Shown here: positions 6,701 to 11,328 of the stretch, in pieces
Layout of the letters: every line of letters starts with the position of its first letter
How positions within the stretch are numbered: position 1 is the first letter of the stretch
Made by a program: the position numbers and the translations under genes
Notes under the pieces: model-generated
Databases searched by the model: none
What the model was told of the DNA's origin: nothing
Seen by the model: only the letters and a program-made list of their open reading frames with translations
DNA from: Cephalothrix spiralis
Taxonomy: Eukaryota; Nemertea; Palaeonemertea; Archinemertea; Cephalotrichidae
Direction of reading: 5' to 3'
DNA: 11,328 bases
Assembly (NCBI GenBank): GCA_032353305.1
Contig: JAUCNG010376260.1
Location: 1-11,328, forward strand

Positions 6701-8958
6701 ATTTTTGAAACTGAAGCTTTAGATGTGTTTCTATTTCAGCTTGCTACACTTCTTTCAAGATTCGGTGCTGTAGATATTCGACCGAGTGGCCCCAGGCAAG
6801 CATTTGTTGCTGCTGGTAACCATAGATGGTAAGGGTAATTACACGAAAATAGATTTGATAGAATTATACGGGTCTCCTAATTAGATAATTTGTCCATAAT
6901 TCGTTTGGCTTCAACAACAACGTGACGTGATTTCAAATTACGTTATTATTGCACTTAAAAATCCATTTCTGTATTCTATCAATAAACTCAGATGTACAGG
7001 GAAAATATTTACCGTTTCAGGTGTCTAGGACGACCATTGCATTTCGGTCCTGTAGTTATACCAAGTTGAAAATTGTTCTATAAATTCCGAACTTAGGACT
7101 GAATCCATTTACGCATATTTGTTTGGTCATACATTTTGTATATTAATTGCGCTCTTTAGCTGCTAATGCACCAGTGAATGAAATTCCAGAGGGGTTGCGA
7201 GGATATGACAAAATAGCGAAGCTTAGCGACGCTCTGCGATGCGCAGCGCTAGAAATCTGTGGATCAACCCGATGCACAAAACTCCTTCAGTGCGAAGTCC
7301 CCGAATGGGTTGGGAAGGCGATACATAGCGCTCCAGGGCTTTTTCATATACCTTAGTCCAGAATTAAGCCGCTAGGGGCACATAGGAAACTGTCCGTACA
7401 TTTGTTTATACTGCACGTAATCAAGCGATTTTCTTGAGATAATGTTTGGCTTCAAGAAATGTTTTTTTCTTCAAATCGTTTTAGATATTGATTGGCTATC
7501 TCGATCGTAAAATCAAGAATATAGGTAAATAAATGCAATTAAGCTATTAACCTCCGACACAGGAACAACAGAAAAAAATGGAAAAACCTTCACTACCGTA
7601 AAATCTCGTTCTTCGAAAGAGTGAATATTAGACAACGTTCCTTTATTTTAATCTCGATGTAGACAGTATCGAACAGCTCCAATTTCTATTGAGGCTTATA
7701 CCACATGAGCTAACCCAGCGCGCTCGGAGTTTTCTCCGAGCGTATCGAGATTTGTCTTTTCACTGCTATCTGATTCTCGACTGTTGATTGTGAGGTCACG
7801 GAGTCGATAATAACATAGCAGCCAAGATCTATAATCTTCAATTTTTGAAAATTAATCGAATATCTTAAACATATTTTTTTCATTTTTAGTTCTAAGGATA
7901 TTATTAAGTCTTTGAAAGATCATGAATGGCTTCGGGTCTCGAAGTACAGCATTTGGAAACATTCGCCATTAGTAAAGGGAATATTGTGGTAAGTGATATT
8001 AAGTACATCAAATGTAAATGTCTAAGGGATTATAATGTTGTTAGGATTTTAGTTAACCAGAAATCCAAGCAGGAGCTGAAGGTTCGGTAACAGTCATTAA
8101 AATACCAGCAGTTTCCTCCCTTGATGGGTTTTTCATACTTGCTTGTCAAATATCCACTATTATTTACATGGTTGATGTTCGAAAATGAATGAAAGAAAGA
8201 TTTTCATAATTATAGACAAATTTTTAGTATATGATAATATTGACCCAATTTATGGTGGATGACTTGTAATTAGGGAACAATTACAAAGATAAATTTTGAT
8301 TATGTATACACATACATGAGTACAATAACACTTAGATTTTTGGAAAGCTTGTGGAAATTCTAGTTTCAAGTTTATATTTTCGAAAGGGTCGGGCTCGCTT
8401 TCGAAAAAATCTATATTTGCCCTGGGCCCCTAAATAGGTCAAACCCAATTGAAAATGGTATCTTATTATCGTATTCGACCATGCGGACCCGAAAATATCG
8501 GGTTCGACCCTTTTTTGGGAACCTTTAAAAACACTGCAAATTTGGCTCCTGAGGCCCCAAAGTGAGCCCGACCCTTTTGAAAATATAAACTTGAACCGAC
8601 TATCATAGTTGATTGGTTTTAGCCCCCAATTCCGAGGTTTTTTTGCGGGGGCAATTGTCTGGGGTCTGACAGTTGTACGCCAAAAGTTCTATAAACCTGT
8701 TTACAATGATTTCTCTTCTTCGTCCTGTTTATCGCACTCCATAAAAAAATTGTACTTCATCATATGCGTATACTACATACATATACATATACTATACGTA
8801 TAAATTTAAATGATAAAAAAAAGTTTTGGTATACAATGTTGGTTCATGTAAACTTGTTATTGTTTAAAAATTTCGATTAATTCCATTACAGGGGTGGTAT
8901 ATTACTTTCTGGATCTCTGTGTATGTTTGCTTTTGTAAGTGGAAATAAACGAAGATGA
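659..8958 (+). CDS. PNLDC1: PNLDC1/Trimmer-like poly(A)-specific ribonuclease, 3' half (spliced)
   Basis: Seen: nine exon positions with GT-AG borders join in constant frame into 224 residues ending at TGA. Exon sizes are A 65, B 68, C 54, D 43, E 100, F 90, G 89, H 99 and I 67 nt including the stop, counting one copy of duplicated exon A. Residues 51-61 read HEAGYDAYMTG, the DEDDh signature of PARN/PNLDC1 nucleases, with catalytic His51 and Asp56. Residues about 124-190 look like a degenerate RRM-like fold. Residues about 200-219 are hydrophobic, followed by NKRR and the stop. Known: PNLDC1 trims pre-piRNA 3' ends at the mitochondrial surface and is anchored by a C-terminal membrane segment, while PARN lacks that segment and has a longer C-terminal part after this motif. 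About 168 residues follow HEAGYD here, which fits PNLDC1. The DxE motif and third catalytic Asp must be encoded upstream of the window. Family assignment is firm; the PNLDC1 subtype is an inference. Confidence 0.85.
765..829 (+). CDS. PNLDC1: PNLDC1 exon A2 (second copy of duplicated exon)
   Basis: A 65-nt exon with acceptor ttcttttcttgcag and donor GAAG|gtatgt, phase 0 to 2, joining in frame to exon B. It differs from A1 at three bases, all of which change the protein: Cys to Asn at residue 12 (two bases) and Gln to Arg at residue 21. The intron separating the two copies is only 41 nt, probably too short to be spliced. The acceptor tract here has one more pyrimidine than that of A1. Confidence 0.75.
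849..1169. other. Intron A-B, first part, nothing recognised
   Basis: AT-rich intron sequence following exon A2. I see no exon, RNA gene or clear repeat here. Confidence 0.5.
1170..1640. mobile_element. Foldback element with minisatellite arms
   Basis: The left arm (1170-1256) has degenerate units of about 15-18 bp of the form cattttcggcccaaca. The right arm (1517-1640) holds about six to seven such units in reverse complement. Further in, gagatgcgaaaaagttcaat (about 1273-1292) pairs loosely with actttcttttgcatcgcat (about 1449-1467), so the inverted symmetry goes beyond the repeats. Arms built from short tandem repeats are the hallmark of foldback-type elements. Frames read across it give FGP-rich peptides that are repeat artefacts. 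No transposase is present. Confidence 0.65.
1759..1827. repeat. 27-bp inverted repeat with TTCGCGAATGCGCA core
   Basis: Arms 1759-1785 and 1801-1827 match at 26 of 27 positions around a 15-nt loop. The inner part, GATTCGCGAATGCGCA, is itself partly palindromic. A related shorter hairpin occurs at 4976-5014 in intron E. Confidence 0.85.
2015..2090 (+). repeat. Tandem triplication of the exon B acceptor
   Basis: Three copies of a 26-28-bp unit, taattgtttttttgtagtga then taaagca. AG dinucleotides are at 2030-2031, 2056-2057 and 2084-2085. The middle copy lacks two bases of the tract. Starting at the first AG, the reading frame meets TAA, and at the second TAG, before or at the real exon; only the third is productive. 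Confidence 0.9.
2086..2153 (+). CDS. PNLDC1: PNLDC1 exon B
   Basis: A 68-nt exon with acceptor tttttttgtag and donor ACT|gtaagt, phase 2 to 1. It encodes residues 23-44, including the string APSAKHANGFTRY, which fits the segment just before the catalytic His in PNLDC1 proteins. The acceptor and the first bases of the exon are the third of three tandem copies; only this third acceptor keeps the frame open. Confidence 0.88.
2168..2526. mobile_element. Long hairpin MITE in intron B
   Basis: Left arm about 2168-2325 and right arm about 2371-2526 are near reverse complements along roughly 150 bp, with a loop of about 45 nt. Shared strings include ggcgagggcaaaatt, gttgacccccacaaact, and ctggaaaggtcttggaaaat. 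The outer ends tacaca...gacgg differ by a small indel. The right arm carries a run of 11 G (2469-2479) where the left has gggag. The 80-codon minus-strand frame across it is a by-product. No coding capacity; superfamily not determined. Confidence 0.85.
2527..3278. other. Intron B-C remainder; possible decayed tRNA-like SINE
   Basis: At 2640-2651 TAGCCCAGTGGC fits a Pol III A box, and about 40 bp later (2681-2691) agactcgacac weakly resembles a B box, so a decayed tRNA-derived SINE head is possible. A small hairpin, CCATCATCA/TGATGATGG, lies at about 3138-3165. I see nothing else until exon C. Confidence 0.3.
3279..3332 (+). CDS. PNLDC1: PNLDC1 exon C, catalytic HEAGYD motif
   Basis: A 54-nt exon with acceptor actttcag and donor TCAG|gtaaat, phase 1 to 1. 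It encodes DEHRPHEAGYDAYMTGS. The catalytic His codon is at 3296-3298 and the final catalytic Asp codon at 3311-3313. HEAGYDAY is shared by PARN and PNLDC1 and is the strongest evidence for the family; nothing in the motif looks inactivated. Confidence 0.93.
3333..4121. other. Intron C-D, mostly featureless
   Basis: 789-bp intron. It contains a poly(A) run near 3443-3455 and a 17-bp direct duplication of ttttttaaagtcattgg at 4012-4045, just upstream of exon D. I recognise no coding sequence or inverted-repeat element. Confidence 0.5.
4012..4045 (+). repeat. 17-bp tandem duplication
   Basis: Two exact adjacent copies of ttttttaaagtcattgg. It is the third short tandem duplication lying near an acceptor of this gene, although here it contains no AG acceptor and is about 75 bp upstream of exon D. 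Confidence 0.9.
4122..4164 (+). CDS. PNLDC1: PNLDC1 exon D
   Basis: A 43-nt exon with acceptor ctatttttcag and donor CAAG|gtgaga, phase 1 to 2. With the last base of exon C it encodes VFLALSHIYSMKDT, the helix following HEAGYDAYMTGS; PARN-family enzymes have a hydrophobic helix at this point. The exon is short, but both borders and both phases fit its neighbours. Confidence 0.87.
4353..4654. mobile_element. Decayed element with TGGCCACC-type ends
   Basis: The left end reads caggttgaccaca; the reverse complement of the right end reads cagggtggccacaa, so the ends are related terminal inverted repeats. The interior has ctggaaa/tgtcatgg repeats, including three tandem 11-bp copies of atgtcatggaa at about 4400-4434, and the reverse-complement pattern aagtcatggaatttt near the right end. 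Frames at 4510-4701 (+) and 4523-4741 (-) fall in it and are not genes. No target duplication could be made out. Confidence 0.5.
4737..4836 (+). CDS. PNLDC1: PNLDC1 exon E
   Basis: A 100-nt exon with acceptor ctcttttgtag and donor ACT|gtaagt, phase 2 to 0. It encodes residues 78-110, including FKQYLHQMSDFKNCINLIRA, which matches the family pattern of a conserved helix followed by an N-x-(I/V)-N-L-I-R-A-like core strand. Confidence 0.88.
4976..5014. repeat. Hairpin TGCGAATGCGC, related to 1759-1827
   Basis: Arms 4976-4986 and 5004-5014 are exact 11-bp reverse complements. They share the gcgaatgcgc core with the inverted repeat in intron A-B, which suggests a common small repeat family. Confidence 0.7.
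5027..5244. mobile_element. Foldback MITE in intron E
   Basis: Left arm about 5027-5085 and right arm about 5185-5244 pair imperfectly. Matching strings include cggtaaaa, catgtttt/aaacatg, and gtaatacattcatatg opposite catataaatgtattac. Length is about 218 bp, with no coding capacity and no target duplication recognised. Confidence 0.65.
5344..5433 (+). CDS. PNLDC1: PNLDC1 exon F
   Basis: A 90-nt exon with acceptor tttgttttttag and donor GAG|gtaatt, phase 0 to 0. It encodes KLDGSDPETLRPEWLVVKSK and ten further residues. The G-x-D-P-x-x-x-R-P string fits the end of the PNLDC1 nuclease domain, and WLVVKS would be the first strand of the RRM-like region. Confidence 0.88.
5695..5702 (+). repeat. 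Left 8-bp target site duplication
   Basis: gcaggaat, identical to 5930-5937 on the other side of the hAT-type MITE. Confidence 0.88.
5703..5929. mobile_element. hAT-type MITE, near-perfect palindrome
   Basis: Ends cagacgcgggcgccg and, reverse-complemented on the right, cagacgtgtgcgccg are terminal inverted repeats. Inside, arms 5743-5817 and 5822-5896 match at 73 of 75 positions around a loop of only four A. An exact 8-bp direct repeat, gcaggaat, flanks it at 5695-5702 and 5930-5937. An 8-bp target duplication is typical of the hAT superfamily. The element is non-coding, about 227 bp, with strongly GC-rich outer and central parts around an AT-rich body. Intact target duplication and arm identity suggest recent insertion. 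Confidence 0.88.
5930..5937 (+). repeat. Right 8-bp target site duplication
   Basis: gcaggaat, identical to 5695-5702. Confidence 0.88.
6193..6739. other. Intron F-G remainder, nothing recognised
   Basis: Sequence between the orphan fragment and exon G. The minus-strand frames at 6165-6458 and 6418-6615 show no recognisable domains and are not called. No clear inverted repeat seen. Confidence 0.45.
6740..6828 (+). CDS. PNLDC1: PNLDC1 exon G
   Basis: An 89-nt exon with acceptor tgtttctatttcag and donor GATG|gtaagg, phase 0 to 2. It encodes LATLLSRFGAVDIRPSGPRQ followed by AFVAAGNHR. The helix (ATLLSRFG), a strand (VDIR) and a strand (QAFVAAG) are in RRM order, as expected for the degenerate RRM-like part of PNLDC1. 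A second GT, eleven bases before the border (CTG|gtaacc), would break the frame to exon H. Confidence 0.87.
6829..7146. other. Intron G-H, first part, nothing recognised
   Basis: AT-rich intron sequence with no clear repeat or coding content. Confidence 0.5.
7147..7356 (+). other. Second orphan coding-like stretch in intron G
   Basis: A GC-rich open frame of about 69 codons without an ATG start, including VNEIPEGLRGYDKIAKLSDA and LEICGSTRCTKLLQCEVPEW, ending at TAG. It stands out in base composition from the AT-rich intron. A TTTAG just before it (7156-7160) could act as an acceptor, but exons G and H join in frame without it. The opposite strand is also open over much of it, which weakens the case. 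Family not recognised; perhaps a transposon remnant. Confidence 0.25.
7650..7722 (-). repeat. tRNA-derived SINE-like head
   Basis: On the minus strand the A box-like ttagctcatgtgg (7701-7713) is followed about 30 nt later by the B box-like tgttcgatact (7665-7675). Order and spacing fit a Pol III type 2 promoter of a decayed tRNA-derived SINE; neither box is perfect and no cloverleaf is complete. Confidence 0.4.
7721..7742. repeat. Perfect 9-bp hairpin with TTTT loop
   Basis: CGCTCGGAG and CTCCGAGCG flank TTTT. It sits at the head of the SINE-like unit in intron G. Confidence 0.8.
7890..7988 (+). CDS. PNLDC1: PNLDC1 exon H
   Basis: A 99-nt exon with acceptor tttcatttttag and donor TGTG|gtaagt, phase 2 to 2. 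It encodes SKDIIKSLKDHEWLRVSKYS then IWKHSPLVKGIL. The first part completes the RRM-like region; the end begins the C-terminal membrane segment. Confidence 0.88.
8363..8594. mobile_element. TIR element in intron H
   Basis: The left end tttcaagtttatattttcga (8364-8383) and following aagggtcgggctcgctt are mirrored by the right end aagtgagcccgacccttttg and following aaaatataaacttgaa (8560-8595), about 36 bp of terminal inverted repeat with a few mismatches. The interior also has similar direct strings, atttgccctgggcccc and atttggctcctgaggcccc. Non-coding MITE of about 232 bp; the target duplication was not resolved. Confidence 0.75.
8892..8958 (+). CDS. PNLDC1: PNLDC1 last exon I, membrane anchor and stop
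   Basis: Acceptor ttccattacag, phase 2; runs to TGA at 8956-8958. It encodes GGILLSGSLCMFAFVSGNKR plus a final Arg. Together with GIL from exon H and the junction Trp, this makes a hydrophobic stretch of about 20 residues with a basic tail of a few residues, a tail-anchor layout as known for PNLDC1. A perfect donor string GTAAGT lies in frame at 8935-8940, so an alternative splice that drops the tail is possible. An AATAAA overlaps the final codons. Confidence 0.85.
8944..8949 (+). promoter_or_regulatory. AATAAA inside the last codons of PNLDC1
   Basis: The codons for Asn and Lys (AAT AAA) just before CGA AGA TGA spell the canonical poly(A) signal. If used, cleavage would fall about 10-30 nt later and leave almost no 3' UTR. 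Use is uncertain. Confidence 0.35.
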
Positions 8959-9247
8959 TGAAAATTCAAGAAAATAGAACCAATGAAAATGTGAACCGTA
9001 TGTAGGTATGATTAATAAATTATTGATTTTACACAATATTTATTGATAAATAATGACAAAGTTTATACATCAAACACTGATTCAGTCATTTAACTGAATC
9101 ATACAATAATAAGTGATCATGTGTTATAAATTCAGTCACATTTAAAATATTTGCGAAATTACATTTCCATATATAATCCATATAAAATTGCTCAAATTTT
9201 TCATGATACACGAATGTTTACGAATATTACGTTAGCATTGAGATTAG
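8959..9247. other. PNLDC1 3' flank
   Basis: AT-rich 3' UTR and flank. Holds the candidate poly(A) signal at 9014 and a perfect hairpin TGATTCAGT/ACTGAATCA at 9078-9101. No gene seen. Confidence 0.5.
9014..9019 (+). promoter_or_regulatory. Candidate poly(A) signal of PNLDC1
   Basis: A canonical AATAAA 56 nt after the stop codon, followed by a T-rich stretch. It would give a short 3' UTR and is the more ordinary choice than the AATAAA inside the coding region. Confidence 0.55.
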
Positions 9248-9454
9248 ATATGGCCTGGTTCGGGTAACCCGGTATTTCCCGAGGAGGGGCCCGACATCGA
9301 CCACGAAATTTGTGGGAAAATATTGAGCCAAATTTATTCCAAAAGCTATTTGGTGTTTCTGAACAACAAAATAAAGCTACTAAGGCAATGGGATCTTCGA
9401 GAGGCTGTTATAGCACAGATTGTTCAAAACCTGGTAGTTAGGCCCTTTTTTTAA
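9248..9454 (+). other. Open stretch of unknown meaning
   Basis: Stop-free for about 68 codons without an ATG, reading for instance DIDHEICGKILSQIYSKSYL and LREAVIAQIVQNLVV. Much of the opposite strand is also open in one frame, and there are no clear splice sites, so this may be chance in a decayed repeat with GC-rich strings (ggtaacccggtatttcccga). Not recognised as any protein. Confidence 0.15.
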
Positions 9455-9482
9455 TTGCTTGGTTTACGTACAAATTTTTCAA

Positions 9483-9690
9483 AAAATCCCGCCACCGGCG
9501 AAAAAAATAAAAAGAAGAAGAAAAATGTTATAAAGACTTTTCGAAAAAATCTTGTCGGCGGTATAAAAAACCGCGACGCTTTTTAAAAATTGAACTTCTG
9601 AGAATTCCGCAGGCGGTAAAATTTTTTATTTTCTATCCCGACGGTTTTTTCTCTTGAAAAGTCCGCCGCCGGCGGTAAAAATGTTTTTAT
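9483..9690. repeat. Degenerate tandem repeat with CCGGCGG islands
   Basis: Four GC-rich islands in A/T-rich surroundings recur at about 54-62 bp spacing, starting near 9486 (cccgccaccggcg), 9548 (cttgtcggcggtat), 9602 (ttccgcaggcggtaa) and 9658 (gtccgccgccggcggtaa). Each is followed by an A-rich and then a T-rich run. Reverse-oriented forms (ccgcgacg, cccgacgg) lie between them, so the repeat unit has internal symmetry. Confidence 0.6.
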
Positions 9691-10062
9691 TATTATTTCC
9701 ATTTTTCGGAAATTTTTACGGTGGATCAGTTAACCAAGCATTTTTTAAAAAGGCCTTTAATCCCGAACACCATACACGGCCACCCCTTGAATGCATTGAA
9801 ATGGCAAAATATGGGTCACAATAATATTTCAATTTTAATTACCAGTATTCTATTTGCTAACTCTCATTTCAAATTACACTTACATACGTATTTAAATAGT
9901 AATGATGCCTTAATTTCAAAATGTCACTTAAAAATAATAGGTGATATTTTAAATACACTACACAAAGTATTTCACATTTTGTACACTCATATTTACTACA
10001 TGATATCCCTCACAAACATTTAATTGAAACAAATCTGAATATTTGTCAATAATCTGTGTAGC
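9691..10062. other. AT-rich stretch, no gene called
   Basis: A 100-codon ATG frame at 9721-10023 is rich in Ile, Leu, His and Asn, as expected from translating random AT-rich DNA. It has no domain or motif I recognise and its start overlaps the edge of the degenerate repeat, so I do not call it. Confidence 0.45.
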
Positions 10063-10275
10063 AATAATAATGAGAAAAATCTACAATAAGTCCAATTTTT
10101 ATAAATGAAATGACAAAACGTAAGCTTCGGTTTTATTAACTAAAATCCAAAATTTATTAACAAAAATCTATCTTTTAAAGATTTGAAATTGGATTTTAGT
10201 TAATAAATCCGAAACTTCTGAAAATTGTTTTTGCATTTCATTTATATAAATTTTTATTGTGGATTTTTCTCTCAA
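10063..10275. mobile_element. Imperfect hairpin element
   Basis: Left arm about 10063-10150 and right arm about 10189-10275 are approximate reverse complements, with ataaatgaaatg opposite catttcattta, and attaactaaaatccaa opposite ttggattttagttaat. Length about 213 bp, AT-rich and non-coding. It lies about 26 bp before the mariner-like MITE, so the two may be separate insertions in one hot spot. Confidence 0.65.
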
Positions 10276-10301
10276 TATTCATCAGAATCTCATCAGATAT
10301 A

Positions 10302-10632
10302 CAGGGTGTCCCAATATTATGGAAAACAGCCAGATGACGTCATTGACCATATCGCTGCTAGTGATCACTAGAGCAATCATGGTATTTTTTTCAAATTAAA
10401 AAAATATTTGGTACAAATCTGTCGAACGATTAATTTTGAGCATTTTCTCGATTTAGTATGGGATTTAGGGTGGGAAAATAAAACCAGAGATTCTTCGGAA
10501 GAATCATCGTAGCTCCCCTAATTATGAACCAAATCTGTTTTATTCGGGAGATAAAGACTATTTTCTTAAATACGTATTTTTTGCAATTATTAAATTATTC
10601 ATGGCTGTTTTCCATAATATTGGGACACACTG
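10302..10632. mobile_element. Mariner/Tc1-like MITE
   Basis: 30-bp terminal inverted repeats (10302-10331 and 10603-10632) match at 29 of 30 positions. The left starts CAGGGTGTCCCAATATTATG and the right, reverse-complemented, CAGTGTGTCCCAATATTATG. TA dinucleotides flank both ends (10300-10301 and 10633-10634), as expected for Tc1/mariner target duplication. The CAGGGTGTCCCA end is familiar from mariner-type elements of invertebrates. At about 331 bp it has no transposase. Confidence 0.87.
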
Positions 10633-11135
10633 TATAGATCTTTTACAACATAGTTTTTTACTAAGTATTCCGATTTCCCAATCGGATTGTGTGACTTGAC
10701 TTTTTGATTATCACTTAAGTAATGAAGGGCATTTAAGTGATGTTATACATTTATCCTTTGAAGTGTCATATGATTGTGATATTTTTTGTTCGGAACGACA
10801 TATAAAAGTAGATATAAAGATTTGAGGCATTCCAAGATTCAAGATCGACATTTTGTTTTATTTTTACCACATTATTTTTATCCGCAATAACAATTAACCA
10901 TGGCGTCTTCTTGTTCTCTCAATTTCTCTCATTTCTGCAGTGTGATTTTCAATAATAGTAGTTTGCTTGATACACAACATCCATGTGTTAAATTTTTTAA
11001 TAGTTATAGTTCAAACTTTAAACCAAGTACTACATTCTCTGAATGGAATGCTTTGATATATATATATCATATGTTGACCATTTCCATATGGTACCGTTGC
11101 ATTGTAGTTGTTCAGTTGAAATTAATATTTTTGTG
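10633..11135. other. Intergenic stretch with weak ORF start
   Basis: Holds small hairpins (CCGATT/AATCGG near 10669-10684; ATCACTTAA/TTAAGTGAT at 10710-10741) and a TATA-like atataaag near 10812-10819. An ATG in good context (aaccATGG) at 10900 opens 118 codons to 11256. The peptide has no recognised domain and runs into the inverted repeat at 11136-11225, so it is not called as a gene. Confidence 0.3.
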
Positions 11136-11225
11136 GGCCATAGTACCTTTTACGCATCAACACGCTTTCTTAGTCACTCCGCCATATATACTAAAGAAGC
11201 GTGATGCGTATATGGTACTATGGCC
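11136..11225. repeat. Inverted repeat, arms about 36-39 bp
   Basis: Left arm 11136-11174 (ggccatagtacc...cttagt) and right arm 11190-11225 (actaaag...ggtactatggcc) pair with a few mismatches and small indels around a 15-nt loop. The outer 12 bp match exactly. Likely a small palindromic element or the end of one. Confidence 0.8.
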
Positions 11226-11328
11226 TTTTTGGGATAGTATATTTTCAAATCTATAAAATCAAGCTGTGATTTCAGTTCGAGAAGTCTTAAAACTATGATC
11301 TGGCTGGTGACATCGCTAGAATGAATAC

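Noticed and set aside
8609-8803. 64-codon + strand frame
   Set aside because: Ends in a TACATA-type simple repeat (about 8765-8800), with no domain and no splice link.
9721-10023. 100-codon + strand frame
   Set aside because: Composition fits chance translation of AT-rich DNA; no domain seen.
10900-11256. 118-codon frame with good ATG context and an upstream TATA-like string
   Set aside because: Peptide not recognised, ends inside an inverted repeat; without expression or homology I do not call a gene, though it is the best of the unsupported frames.

Overview
The window looks like nuclear DNA of an intron-rich, AT-rich invertebrate animal. The grounds are GT-AG introns with pyrimidine-tract acceptors, tRNA-derived SINE-like modules, and a dense load of short non-autonomous DNA transposons (MITE and foldback types). 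Phylum cannot be fixed from the sequence.

The one confident gene is on the + strand from about 659 to 8958. It is the 3' half of a PARN/CAF1-type 3'-5' exoribonuclease, best assigned to PNLDC1 (called Trimmer in silkworm), the enzyme that trims piRNA 3' ends. Nine exon positions (A to I) were rebuilt by hand from splice sites and codon phase, and all junctions agree in phase. The joined product is 224 residues. It carries the catalytic His and the last catalytic Asp in the motif HEAGYDAYMTG, then a degenerate RRM-like region, then a C-terminal membrane segment with a short basic tail (SGNKRR) before TGA. The N-terminal part of the nuclease domain, with the DxE motif and the third catalytic Asp, must lie 5' of the window.

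Two features of the gene stand out. Exon A exists as two adjacent copies in a 106-bp tandem duplication. Both copies are open with good splice sites, and they differ in two amino acids. The frame forbids using both at once. The acceptor of exon B is preceded by two extra copies of itself, and both would lead to early stops.

The introns hold several inverted-repeat elements: a minisatellite-armed foldback (1170-1640), a long hairpin element (2168-2526), an element with TGGCCACC-type ends (4353-4654), a foldback (5027-5244), a hAT-type MITE with an exact 8-bp target duplication (5703-5929), and a further TIR element (8363-8594). Two orphan coding-like stretches that are not exons of this gene lie in introns F and G; the first is split by the hAT-type MITE.

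Downstream (8959-11328) I find no convincing second gene. That stretch holds poly(A) signals, a degenerate GC-island tandem repeat (about 9483-9690), a hairpin element (10063-10275), a mariner/Tc1-like MITE (10302-10632) and another inverted repeat (11136-11225).
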